Shown in pieces: positions 1 through 8,298 of a stretch of 64,000 nucleotides of DNA. Below the pieces are notes generated by a model that was not told where the DNA came from, searched no databases, and saw only the letters and a program-made list of their open reading frames with translations. The translations under genes were made by a program, and so were the position numbers. The DNA is from an uncultured Pseudomonadota bacterium (GTDB lineage: Bacteria; Myxococcota_A; UBA796; GCA-2862545). Positions within the stretch are counted from its first letter, which is position 1, and each line of letters begins with the position of its first letter. The stretch lies in NCBI GenBank assembly GCA_903861005.1, contig CAIOSP010000048.1:42853-106852 (forward strand), written 5' to 3'.

Positions 1-1116
1 CACGTTGGCCACGAAGGCCTGACGGCTGTTGTGCAGGAGCAGGGCGACGAGCGTGGTGCCCATGTCGTTGCCCTTGCGGTCCGCGTCAGCCTTGATGGTG
101 TTGTTGGCGGCCTGGAAGGCCTCGTTGAGCGTGCCCTCGATGGCGTCCAGGCCCTTGGAGAGCAGGTCGGACCGGTCACGGGCGATGCGGCACATCGTCT
201 CGACCGCCAGCGCGGACGCGACCTCACCGCCGTCGTGGCCGCCCATGCCGTCGGCCACCACGTACAGCTCGGCCTTGCGGTCGAGCGCGGTCCAACCCCA
301 CGAGTCTTCGTTGAGCTGACGGGCCAGACCCACGTCGGTCATGGCGCCCATGGTGGGCGGGAAGGCGAGCGCCGCGTAGGCGTCGAAGCGGGTCTCGATG
401 GCCCGACCCATGTCGCGGGGTGAAGGGAAGTCCCCGCTCACCGCGAGGTCCAGGAAGTCGACCAGCGGCAGGGCGCGGACGTGGCAGTAGCGCCGCATGA
501 GCAGCGCCACCTCGCGCAGCACCGGGGCCAACGCCGCCGGGGTCAACGGATCCGCCTGCACCGAGTCGATGTCGAGGTCGTACAGGCGGATCGAACCGTC
601 CGGCGACAGCAGGATGTTCGACCGCTTGACCGGCCCAGTCAAGATGCCGTTCTGGGCCAGGAAGGCCAGCGCGCCCACCACCCGCTGGGCGATGTGCAAG
701 ATGCGCTGGTTCGACAAGGGCGCGGCCTCGTCCACCATCAGGCCCTCGCCGCCGTAGGGGACGACAGACAGGAGCTGATCGTCCAGGCGGACCCAGTCCA
801 CCGGCTTGGCCAGACCCGGGTGATCCAGGCGGCGCGCGGCAAAGGTCTGGAAGGCCTCGAACCGGTCGACCTCCCAGCGGGCCGACATCAGGTAGCGCCT
901 GGGCGTGAGCGCCGCGCCGCACTTGTGGCAGATGCGCGCCGTACGGGGGCTGCCCGGGAATGCGCAGGTTGCGCAACGACGCGTGTCCCTGTCGGGGCGA
1001 TCGTCGTTGACCAGGTAGAACATCCGACCTTCCGCAAGACGGACCAAGCCCTCCACGGTGTAGTGGTCGCCTACATAGGTTCCTGGCGGAAAATGCGAGG
1101 GTCGGACTTCGTTCAT
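1..1116 (-). CDS. Pseudokinase-PP2C fusion protein (3' truncated by window edge)
   Basis: The reading frame opens at ATG 1116 and stays open to base 1, giving 372 residues with no stop in the window. An N-terminal kinase-like fold (about residues 13-250) carries an inserted four-cysteine zinc ribbon (C48xxC51, C63xxC66). Where a kinase has HRDLKxxN, this protein reads LTGPVKRSNIL (159-169), so the catalytic Asp is missing; the DFG position reads DLD. From about residue 256 a PP2C phosphatase domain begins, with RQLNEDSW and the metal-binding motif VADGMGGH (287-294). Known of the family: PP2C enzymes dephosphorylate Ser/Thr using two metal ions. Inferred: a cytosolic Ser/Thr phosphatase whose pseudokinase part senses or binds something. 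The ATG is the only sensible start. It is divergent from the lipoprotein at 1317. Confidence 0.85.
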   Translation of the reverse strand, partial: MNEVRPSHFPPGTYVGDHYTVEGLVRLAEGRMFYLVNDDRPDRDTRRCATCAFPGSPRTARICHKCGAALTPRRYLMSARWEVDRFEAFQTFAARRLDHPGLAKPVDWVRLDDQLLSVVPYGGEGLMVDEAAPLSNQRILHIAQRVVGALAFLAQNGILTGPVKRSNILLSPDGSIRLYDLDIDSVQADPLTPAALAPVLREVALLMRRYCHVRALPLVDFLDLAVSGDFPSPRDMGRAIETRFDAYAALAFPPTMGAMTDVGLARQLNEDSWGWTALDRKAELYVVADGMGGHDGGEVASALAVETMCRIARDRSDLLSKGLDAIEGTLNEAFQAANNTIKADADRKGNDMGTTLVALLLHNSRQAFVANV

Positions 1117-1316
1117 GCGTGTGCTTGGATCATCCCTTCAGGGGGTGATGAGGAGAAGTCCGTGGCCATTGCACCGACTGGTCGTCTACGGTAGCCCGTA
1201 GGACGTTGTTTCCCCTCGGGCCACCCGTCCGCTATCCTCATCGTGTGCGTAACACCCATCGTCCGCCTTTCGGAACGATGCGACTCCAATCTTAGACAAC
1301 CCTCATCGGAGAGTCC

Positions 1317-3014
1317 ATGTCCTACCGTCGAACGCTCGTGTGGTCGCTGACCGCCCTCGCCCTGGTCGGCTGCACCAACGGCCCCGGGTCTGACAAGGAC
1401 ACCGATGCCGCCGACACCGACGTGACCGAAACCGACCCCGACGTGATCGTGGACACCGACGACACCGACATCGCCGTCGACACCGAGGACACCGACGCCG
1501 ACACCGACGTGGCGGACACCGACGTGGTCGACACCGACACCGGCGTGGCCGTCGCCACCGACACCACCATCCACGTGATCCGGCAGGGGACCGGCGGGTT
1601 CGGCTTCGGCGACCTGCTCCACATCAACGCCGTCACCGTGGTCGAGGTCCGCTCCGGCGCCAACGGCCCCCGCGGCTTCACCACACAGGAGGCCGGCACG
1701 GACAACGCCGCCCTGTGGGTTGACGTCGCCGCGCCCTACATCCTGCCCGCTGAAGGCGTCAGCGTCGGCGTGGTCGGCGTGTACCGCGAGCTTGGCTCGG
1801 GGCCGACCGGCTCGGGCACCCAGACTCAGCTCCAGATCAGCGGCGCGCTGCCGGGCACGGAGTGGATCCAGCTCGGCCCGTCCACCCGCCCGACCCCGGT
1901 GCTCCTGACCCCCACCGACTTCCACGCCAACCCCGAGCCCTACGAGAGCATGCGCGTGGTGCTCAGCGACTCGCCGCGCCTGTTCGTGTCGGACGGCCCA
2001 TTCAGCGACGACTCGTTCGTGCTGACCCCGGACGCCGCCCTGTTCGACATCAGCGTGCTGCCGCTGTTCTACAACCTCCACGGGAGCCCCCCCGGCGCCC
2101 TGCCCAACCTGGGCGTCGGCGACTCGTTCAGCGCCATGGCCGGCACCGTCTGGTACGACAACAACGGCTACGCGCTCGCGCCCACGGCCCTCGCCGACGG
2201 CCTGACCTACGTGGCCTACGTCCCGCCCACCGACACCGACGTCGTCGTCGACACCGACGTGATCCCCGGCGACACCGACACCGACACGATCATCACTCCG
2301 CCCGACACGTCCGTGGACACCGACGTCGGCCCCCTGATCGCGGACGTCGAGAAGCTGCGCGCCGGCATCTACTTCGTCGGCACCATCGGCATGCCGAACT
2401 ACCTGACCTTCTCCGGCGGCGTGGTCACCGCGGTGCGCTACCGCAGCACCCCGCCCGCCACCAACGCCGTGGCCTTGCAGTGGTCGACGTTGAACGGCGA
2501 CAAGGGCGGCCTCTACGTCTGGCTCAGCAACGCCCAGACGCTGCCCGCCATCGGCGACGTGATCGGCTTCACCGGCAACTACGTGGAGGACCCCACCGGC
2601 GGGTCTGTCCCGAACGGCACGCTGGCCACCATCCGCATTGAGCCGAGCAACGCGAACGCGAACTGGGCGGTCACCGGGACGGCCACCGTGCCGACGCCGG
2701 TCGACCTGACCATCGGGGACCTGCTGCTCGCCACCACCGCCGAGCCCTACGAGTCCATGCTGGTGCGCATCACCGACCCGGCTGGCCTCAACGTCACCAC
2801 CAACCCCAACTCCAACCACGAGTTCCGCGTGCAGGTGGGCGGCGCGGGCGCCGAGATCATCGTCGACGACCACTACTTCGACCTGACCGGCGTCCACGGC
2901 GTCAACATCAACGACACCATGACGTCGCTGACCGGCGTCGTGCACTTTGAGAGCGGCGCCTACAAGCTCGGCCCCACCACCGCGTCCGACGCGCCGGGCT
3001 GGGTCGACAACTAG
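1317..3014 (+). CDS. Secreted lipoprotein with Asp-Thr repeats and two OB-fold-like domains
   Basis: The 565-residue protein starts at ATG 1317, behind CGGAGAG. Residues 1-19 form a lipoprotein signal with lipobox LVGC (lipidated C19). Residues 24-82 and about 305-338 are acidic Asp-Thr-Asp-Val spacers, a style frequent in deltaproteobacterial and Myxococcota surface lipoproteins. Each spacer precedes a beta-rich domain, and both domains contain EPYESM followed by a hydrophobic strand. That pattern resembles the OB-fold segment found beside extracellular nucleases, but no nuclease catalytic motif is present. Probably anchored in the outer membrane, with the acidic linkers holding the domains away from it, possibly binding Ca2+. 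The ligand is unknown. The gene ends at a strong hairpin shared with the convergent phosphoesterase gene. Confidence 0.8.
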   Translation: MSYRRTLVWSLTALALVGCTNGPGSDKDTDAADTDVTETDPDVIVDTDDTDIAVDTEDTDADTDVADTDVVDTDTGVAVATDTTIHVIRQGTGGFGFGDLLHINAVTVVEVRSGANGPRGFTTQEAGTDNAALWVDVAAPYILPAEGVSVGVVGVYRELGSGPTGSGTQTQLQISGALPGTEWIQLGPSTRPTPVLLTPTDFHANPEPYESMRVVLSDSPRLFVSDGPFSDDSFVLTPDAALFDISVLPLFYNLHGSPPGALPNLGVGDSFSAMAGTVWYDNNGYALAPTALADGLTYVAYVPPTDTDVVVDTDVIPGDTDTDTIITPPDTSVDTDVGPLIADVEKLRAGIYFVGTIGMPNYLTFSGGVVTAVRYRSTPPATNAVALQWSTLNGDKGGLYVWLSNAQTLPAIGDVIGFTGNYVEDPTGGSVPNGTLATIRIEPSNANANWAVTGTATVPTPVDLTIGDLLLATTAEPYESMLVRITDPAGLNVTTNPNSNHEFRVQVGGAGAEIIVDDHYFDLTGVHGVNINDTMTSLTGVVHFESGAYKLGPTTASDAPGWVDN

Positions 3015-3025
3015 CCTAGCGTGCG

Positions 3026-3056
3026 CGCCGCCTGCCCCACGTGTGGGCGGGCGGCG
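3026..3056. terminator. Bidirectional hairpin between convergent genes
   Basis: A 12-bp stem (one G-T wobble) closes on a 7-base loop (CACGTGT). It lies just past the stop at 3014 and 23 bases before the end of the minus-strand gene at 3079. There is no T-tract, as is usual in GC-rich genomes. Confidence 0.6.
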
Positions 3057-3078
3057 GCGCCCTTGGTCCCCGCGGCGC

Positions 3079-4341
3079 CTACCCGGCGGCCGCGATCTGG
3101 AACCGGTAGACCTCGGCGCCGTCCGAGGCGTGCAGGCGGCGCACGACCATCGACCCATCGGGCGCCACGTCCACCGTGGTGCAGCCGAACTCGGCCTCGG
3201 CGAACTTGCGGGCGGCGACCACGTCCGGCCGCGCGACGGTGGCGTCGGGCAGCTTGAAGTCGACGTTGTAGAGCAGCGCGCCGGCGGCCCCGTCGACCAC
3301 CCAGTCCATGCCGTAGAGCTGGAAGTGCTCGTAGCTGTGCGAGTGTCCGCCTAGGATCAGCCGGACCTTGTGCCCGAGCAGGTGCGGCAGCATCACGTCC
3401 TCGTCGACGCGGTCGGGGTGGTAGTGCTCGCTGAAGGTGAACAGCGGGCGGTGCCAGCCTAGGATGACGGCCTTGACCGTGTCGTCGGCGTCGGCGGCCG
3501 CCAGCTGGGCGTCCAGCCACGCGTACTGCTCGCTCGTGTCGTCCGACAGGGAGAAGGTCTCGCTGTCGAGCATGAGGACGAGCGCGCTGCCCGCGCGGAA
3601 CGCGTGCGTGTAGCCGGGGCCCGAGTCGCCCTGCTCGCCGAAGAGGCGATCGAACATCTCCAGCAGCTCGGTCTCCTTCTCCAGCTCGTGGTTGCCGATC
3701 GCCACCTGGAGCGGGGCCAGGGACGTGACCGGGACCAGCGACGCAAAGAAGCCCGACCAGGTGTCGGACGGGTTGGAGCTGTACTGCAGGTCGCCGCCGT
3801 GCATCACGACGTCCGGCGACTGCGCCGACAGCACCGCGAGCGTGGCGTCGGTGTTCGGCCACATCGAGTCGGCCATCCAGCCCAGGCGAACGGGCGCGTC
3901 TGAGGCGGGCGGGCAGCGGAACGCGCCCTCGTGGGTCTCAGACAGGGTGGGCACCCGCCAAGCGTAGGTCTCGCCGGGCACCAGCCCGTCCAGGATGACC
4001 TCGTGGCGCACATGCTGGCCGGGGACGTCGGCGGGGATGGCGTCGGAGAGCGTGGGGTTCTCGTAGACCAGCTCGGCGGCGTCGCGGGTGGGGGTGAACG
4101 CGCGGGCCTTGCCATCCGGACCGCTCAGCCAGACCCCAACCTCCACGTCGGCCATGGTCTCGAACCGCAGGCGCATCGACGTGGGGGACACGATCGTCAC
4201 CCAGGGCTTCTTGTCGAGCGAGACGTCGGGCAGCGCCAGGTCGGTGTCTTCACCGTCACCCGAGGCCGCGGGTGTGCCGCAGCCGGCGAGCGCCGCACCA
4301 CCTAAGATTCCACGCAGCACGTCACGACGGGAGATCGACAT
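3079..4341 (-). CDS. Purple acid phosphatase-like metallophosphoesterase lipoprotein
   Basis: The 420-residue protein starts with a twin-arginine-like signal (SRRDVLRG) running into lipobox LAGC, so it is probably Tat-exported and lipidated. An N-terminal Fn3-like domain (about 45-135) precedes a calcineurin-like phosphoesterase domain. Its metal ligands are all visible: MADSMW (first Asp), HGGDLQY, IGNHELE, LGWHRP and GGHSHSYEH. This order matches purple acid phosphatases and the related phosphodiesterases, which hydrolyse phosphomonoesters or diesters at a two-metal centre. The substrate cannot be told. It converges with the Asp-Thr lipoprotein and sits 51 bases upstream of the FAD enzyme gene on the same strand. 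Confidence 0.85.
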   Translation of the reverse strand: MSISRRDVLRGILGGAALAGCGTPAASGDGEDTDLALPDVSLDKKPWVTIVSPTSMRLRFETMADVEVGVWLSGPDGKARAFTPTRDAAELVYENPTLSDAIPADVPGQHVRHEVILDGLVPGETYAWRVPTLSETHEGAFRCPPASDAPVRLGWMADSMWPNTDATLAVLSAQSPDVVMHGGDLQYSSNPSDTWSGFFASLVPVTSLAPLQVAIGNHELEKETELLEMFDRLFGEQGDSGPGYTHAFRAGSALVLMLDSETFSLSDDTSEQYAWLDAQLAAADADDTVKAVILGWHRPLFTFSEHYHPDRVDEDVMLPHLLGHKVRLILGGHSHSYEHFQLYGMDWVVDGAAGALLYNVDFKLPDATVARPDVVAARKFAEAEFGCTTVDVAPDGSMVVRRLHASDGAEVYRFQIAAAG

Positions 4342-4392
4342 CAGCCCTCCAGCGGAGCCAATGTCACCGGTTCGTCACGTCAAAGCCACCGC

Positions 4393-5811
4393 TCAGCGTC
4401 CGACCGCCGCCGCCACCCGCAGCCCGCCCACCGCCACCGCGTAGGTGCTCTGGCCGGGGAAGACTGAGTCGCCGACCAGCCACAGGCCGCGCTCCACCTC
4501 GACCGGGCCCAGCTGCCGGTAGGACGACAGGCCCACACGCCGCGGCACGCCGCCCACCGCGCCGTCCGCGCGGCGCAGGAAGCGCTGGAAGGTGCGCGGC
4601 GACGCGGGCAGCTCAAGCGCCACGTCGTCATGCTCCGGCGCAAGCGCCGCGAGGGTGGCGCGCATCCGGTCCTGGATGTCGTGGACCACGCGCGCCGGAT
4701 CTTCGGACCGAAGGCGCGACAGGGCGACGTGCGTCGACGCGGTCAGCGTGCGCTCGCCGCCCGCTCCGTCGCCCGACACCGACACGTAGACGTGGTTCCC
4801 CTCCACCAGGGGTCGGGTCGGGTCGGCCGTCAGGTCCAGGTGGACCGCGGGGCCCGGCGCCCCCCGCACCGCCCGGTACAAGATCACCGCGCCCCAGCCA
4901 TCCGCGATGGGCGCGTGGCGACGGGTGAGCCCCGCGTGCCCGCCCAGCAGCGCCGCCAGATCCGCGGGGAGCACGTTCGCGACCACCTTGTCGACCCGGA
5001 GCACGCCGTCGCGGGTGGTGACCTCCCACCGACCGTCGACCGGGCGCAGTCCCTTCACCCGGTTGGCCAGGCGCACCGTGCCGCCCGCCTGCCCGATCGC
5101 GTCGACCAGACCCGTCGCAAGCCGCCCGATGCCCCCTTCGATCTGCCCCGTCCCCCGCCACAGGAAGTCCATCGACGCCAGGGCGTAGGGCGCCTCGGCC
5201 ACGTCGGGCTCGCACTGGACGGTGATCTGGCACTGTCCGCCGAGCCAGGTGCGGATCGGCGCCCAGGTCGCCAGCCCGTGCTGGGCCAGGACCGACTCGA
5301 GCGACTGCCCGAACACGCGCAGCACCGGCAGGTAGCGATGCCCCCGCGCCGCGTGCCGCGCGAGGGTGGCCGGGGTGAGCGGCGGCAGCAAGGTCGGGTC
5401 CTCGAACAGCGACCACAGCACGTCGGCCACCGCGCCCTGCTCGGCGAAGAAGCGACGCAGCCCATCGATCGGCGCGTCCGGGAGCGCGCACAGCGACTCG
5501 AGGAAGCGCGCCTTGTCGGCGAGCAGCGGCAAGGCCAAGCCGGGGGCCCGCGCCTCGCCCAGGCTGTCGTGGAAGACCGGCCGCGCGTCCAGGTTGTACT
5601 TGGCGATCCAGCGACCGAACAGCTGGTCGGGGGCCAGCCCGCAGAACAGCGTCGCGCCCGACTCGAACCGCCGACCGGCGCGGGTAAACGTGGAGGCGCA
5701 GCCGCCCGGGTAGGCCAACGCCTCGCAGACGGTCACGTTCGCGCCCTGCTCGGCGAGCGAGAGCGCGGCCGCCAGCCCGCCAAAGCCGGCCCCAATCACC
5801 AGCACGTCCAT
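4393..5811 (-). CDS. FAD-dependent oxidoreductase of the CrtI/retinol saturase-like family
   Basis: The 472-residue protein starts at ATG 5811. It opens with MDVLVIGAGFGGLAAALSLA, the dinucleotide-binding GxGxxG motif, followed by the ARx-type CEALAYPGGCAST stretch typical of phytoene desaturase/isomerase-like flavoproteins. The C terminus has GLWLVGDSVFPGQSTYAVAVGG, the second FAD contact seen in CrtI, CrtO and retinol saturase relatives. The family desaturates, isomerises or saturates polyenes. No carotenoid genes flank it, so the substrate is open. Longer upstream starts in frame overlap the hydrolase gene and add nothing conserved. The stop of the gene at 5829 lies 17 bases before this ATG, suggesting co-transcription. 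Confidence 0.8.
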   Translation of the reverse strand: MDVLVIGAGFGGLAAALSLAEQGANVTVCEALAYPGGCASTFTRAGRRFESGATLFCGLAPDQLFGRWIAKYNLDARPVFHDSLGEARAPGLALPLLADKARFLESLCALPDAPIDGLRRFFAEQGAVADVLWSLFEDPTLLPPLTPATLARHAARGHRYLPVLRVFGQSLESVLAQHGLATWAPIRTWLGGQCQITVQCEPDVAEAPYALASMDFLWRGTGQIEGGIGRLATGLVDAIGQAGGTVRLANRVKGLRPVDGRWEVTTRDGVLRVDKVVANVLPADLAALLGGHAGLTRRHAPIADGWGAVILYRAVRGAPGPAVHLDLTADPTRPLVEGNHVYVSVSGDGAGGERTLTASTHVALSRLRSEDPARVVHDIQDRMRATLAALAPEHDDVALELPASPRTFQRFLRRADGAVGGVPRRVGLSSYRQLGPVEVERGLWLVGDSVFPGQSTYAVAVGGLRVAAAVGR

Positions 5812-5828
5812 GGGTCGCGCGCTCCGGT

Positions 5829-7223
5829 TCACGGCGGGGTCAGGGGGAACTCGTCGTCGGTGAAACACGCCGGGTACACCACATCGGACGGGTTGGTCAG
5901 GAACCGGCCCACCGCCTGCCCCGCGCACTCGGTCCGCAGCACGCCGTGACCGACGGACGCGTCGTTGAACATCACGCCGTCGCGGACGGACTGCAGCGTC
6001 AGCTCGCCCCACACCGGCCCGCCCAGCGGGTCGAGGCGGCCCACCAGGAGCAGCGTCGGAACGTCGATCTGCGGCATCTGGTGGGACGTCGGGTCGGACG
6101 GCGTGACGGCCAGCGCGGCGCACACCGCGCGCTCGGGCGGCAGCGGGTCAACCAGCCCGGGCAGCCGCGGATCGGGCGGACGAGACGGCGTCGCGGGCGC
6201 GAACGGCAGCTCATCCGCGCAGGTGATCACATGGTAGAGCAGCGGCACGACGCCCTGCGGCGGCGTGTGGTCCGACAGGCGCGCCAGCGCGCTCAGGTCC
6301 CCGCCGGCCAGATCGCGCAGGGTCCAGGGCAGCGCGTGCATCGGCGGGCCCTGCTTGGCGCCCTCCTGGATGCGCTGGACCAGCCCGGCGCCGTCCAGGC
6401 GGGACCCGTCCGGCGCGCGCACCGGCGCGTCGTCCCAGTTGGCGATCAGGGCCTCAAGCGTCGCCCACGGGTCGGGCACGTCCTCGGCGCAGCGCTCGTC
6501 GCGCGCGCAGGCTTCGAACACCTGGGTGAGCACGTCGCCCAGGCGCGACTGGCCCAGGTCCAGGTAGGACGCGGTCGGCGGCGCGGGCGAGCCCAGCACC
6601 AAGCTCGCGACCTTGTCGGGGTGCGCTGCCACCAGCGCGAGCGCCCAACGCGTGCCGTAGCTCCCGCCCACCACGTGCAGCTTGCCGCCGGGCACGGAGT
6701 CCGCGAGCACGGCGACGTCGTCAACCAGGCGCGCGGTGCGGAAGGCGTCCAGATCCAGGCCGCGCTTGCGCAGCCAGGCCGCGTCGCGGGCGATCGCGAC
6801 CACCGGGTCGTGCGCGCGCGTCCGGTGCTCGCGGAACAGGCTGGGCACAGCGGCCCCGCCCCCGCGCGGGTCGAGCACGATCAGGTCGCGCGCGGTCCGC
6901 CAGGGGCGCGTGACCTCCTCCACCTTGTCGAGCTGGTAGAGCAGCACTTGGCCCGGGCCGCCGGGCAGCAGCACCGCGGGGACGTCGTCGGTGGCGCGCC
7001 CGGTGGCGGGCAGGCGGACGAACGGGACCGTCACCAGGCAGGCGTCGGCGTCACCCGGCGTGGCGGCGTTGAAGATCAAGCCGCAGGTCGCGCCCTCGGG
7101 CATGGGCGTGAACCCGCACCGCACCACGTCGACGTGCGGCGTGAAGTCCGGCCCCACCGGCTCGCACAGCGGCCGCGCGTGCGCCGCGCTCGGGAGCGTC
7201 GCGAGCGCCAGCCCACACGCCAA
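5829..7223 (-). CDS. Secreted alpha/beta hydrolase, peptidase S33 / TAP-like family
   Basis: About 464 residues with a hydrophobic N-terminal signal (ACGLALATLPSAAHA, cleavage after AHA). The nucleophile elbow is VVGGSYGTRWAL (G-G-S-Y-G). A C-terminal TAP-like segment contains the Asp (LLLVGRLDPLGG) and the His near ASVGHGVLR. Family members are exported prolyl or tripeptidyl aminopeptidases and esterases. No ATG or GTG lies in frame between the upstream stop and the signal peptide. The best start is TTG at 7223; a CTG 21 bases upstream (MTSRALSL) would give a more ordinary signal peptide. It sits directly after the gene at 7241 and probably shares its mRNA. Confidence 0.75.
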   Translation of the reverse strand: MACGLALATLPSAAHARPLCEPVGPDFTPHVDVVRCGFTPMPEGATCGLIFNAATPGDADACLVTVPFVRLPATGRATDDVPAVLLPGGPGQVLLYQLDKVEEVTRPWRTARDLIVLDPRGGGAAVPSLFREHRTRAHDPVVAIARDAAWLRKRGLDLDAFRTARLVDDVAVLADSVPGGKLHVVGGSYGTRWALALVAAHPDKVASLVLGSPAPPTASYLDLGQSRLGDVLTQVFEACARDERCAEDVPDPWATLEALIANWDDAPVRAPDGSRLDGAGLVQRIQEGAKQGPPMHALPWTLRDLAGGDLSALARLSDHTPPQGVVPLLYHVITCADELPFAPATPSRPPDPRLPGLVDPLPPERAVCAALAVTPSDPTSHQMPQIDVPTLLLVGRLDPLGGPVWGELTLQSVRDGVMFNDASVGHGVLRTECAGQAVGRFLTNPSDVVYPACFTDDEFPLTPP

Positions 7224-7240
7224 GCTCAGCGCCCGGGAGG

Positions 7241-8170
7241 TCAGGGGGAGACCGGCGCGTCGGTGTCGGTCACGAGCTCAGGCGACTCCGACAGCATGTC
7301 CAGCAGCGCGGTCACCTCGGCCTCGCCGTCGAAGCCGTCGGGCGGGTTGGCGCCGCCGGCCCACTCGTGGCCCCAGTCGGCGATCACGCAGGAGCGGGTG
7401 GGCACGGCGCAGTCCCAGGTGGAGCAGGTGGCCTGACCGCTCTTGGTGACGGTGGGCTCGCCCACGCACTGGTTGCGCTCCAGGAACGGCGCGATCGTCT
7501 CGTCGTTGGACGGCCACTCGAAGCCGTGCTGGTCGGCCGTGCCCACGCCGCCCTCGATCGGCACGCGCGGGTCGTCCAGGCCGTGCTCGAAGGTGATGGG
7601 GATGGGCGTGCCGTCCGCGCAGCTGTCGACCAGCGTGGCGCCCGACGACGAGTAGACCGCGTCGACGCCGTGGCCTTCACAGGCCCAGCGGATCGCCATC
7701 ATCCCGCCGTTGCTGTGGCCGGCGCCCACCACCCGGTCCACGCACACGCGCTTCTTGAGGTTGTCGGAGATGGCGTCGAGGAAGGCCACGTCGGTGGCCT
7801 CGACCAGCTTGGCAGGCCCGCAGCAGGTCCCGGCGTTCCAGCTCAGCGTGCTGGGCGTGCCAGACCCGGTGGGGAAGACCGCCACGAACTGGCCGTCCTC
7901 GGCCATGTTCAGCAAGCGGGTGGTGCCGTGCATCATCTTGTCGGCGCTGCCGCCGGCGCCGTGCATCATCACCACGGCGGGGCGGGGCCCCTTGGTGGCG
8001 GGCACGTAGATGTAGGGCATGCGATCGAACCCATCCATCGTCATCTTGTACAGGCCTGGCTCAGGCCAGGTGACGCAGGGGTCGTCGACCACCGGCAGCT
8101 CGGGCGTGCACGCCGTGAGCATGAGGAACCCGACGCCGACAAGCCCGACCTGGAAACACGCGGAGCGCAT
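7241..8170 (-). CDS. Lipoprotein esterase, PHB depolymerase-like (LpqC type)
   Basis: The 309-residue protein starts at ATG 8170, immediately behind the strong ribosome site GGGAGGTGAC. The signal ends in lipobox MLTAC. The alpha/beta-hydrolase core shows an oxyanion-hole segment MMHGAGGSADKM and the nucleophile elbow GAGHSNGGMMA (G-H-S-N-G). Several cysteines in the second half could form disulphides. This matches the polyhydroxybutyrate depolymerase/feruloyl-esterase-like family, which cleaves extracellular esters; the real substrate is unknown. A longer reading from 8227 was rejected because it lacks a ribosome site. It is followed on the same strand by another secreted hydrolase. Confidence 0.8.
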   Translation of the reverse strand: MRSACFQVGLVGVGFLMLTACTPELPVVDDPCVTWPEPGLYKMTMDGFDRMPYIYVPATKGPRPAVVMMHGAGGSADKMMHGTTRLLNMAEDGQFVAVFPTGSGTPSTLSWNAGTCCGPAKLVEATDVAFLDAISDNLKKRVCVDRVVGAGHSNGGMMAIRWACEGHGVDAVYSSSGATLVDSCADGTPIPITFEHGLDDPRVPIEGGVGTADQHGFEWPSNDETIAPFLERNQCVGEPTVTKSGQATCSTWDCAVPTRSCVIADWGHEWAGGANPPDGFDGEAEVTALLDMLSESPELVTDTDAPVSP

Positions 8171-8248
8171 GTCACCTCCCCGCCCAGCGTTATCCCGCGT
8201 CGCCTTGGCTGACGCGGAACAGCACACAGCCAGACAGTGGGGGCGTCG

Positions 8249-8278
8249 CGCGGAGGCGTTCGAGGTGCTACCTCCGCG
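8249..8278. promoter_or_regulatory. Perfect 8-bp dyad before the GlcD-like gene
   Basis: CGCGGAGG and CCTCCGCG flank a 14-base spacer, ending 20 bases before the ATG at 8299. It could be an operator or a leader hairpin. The gene itself has no strong ribosome site. Role not established. Confidence 0.35.
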
Positions 8279-8298
8279 GGTCTGACCGGGCCCACTTC

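Noticed and set aside
1113..3158. 681-codon antisense frame over the Asp-Thr lipoprotein
   Set aside because: Its Val/Gly/His repeats are only the complement of the Asp-Thr codons.
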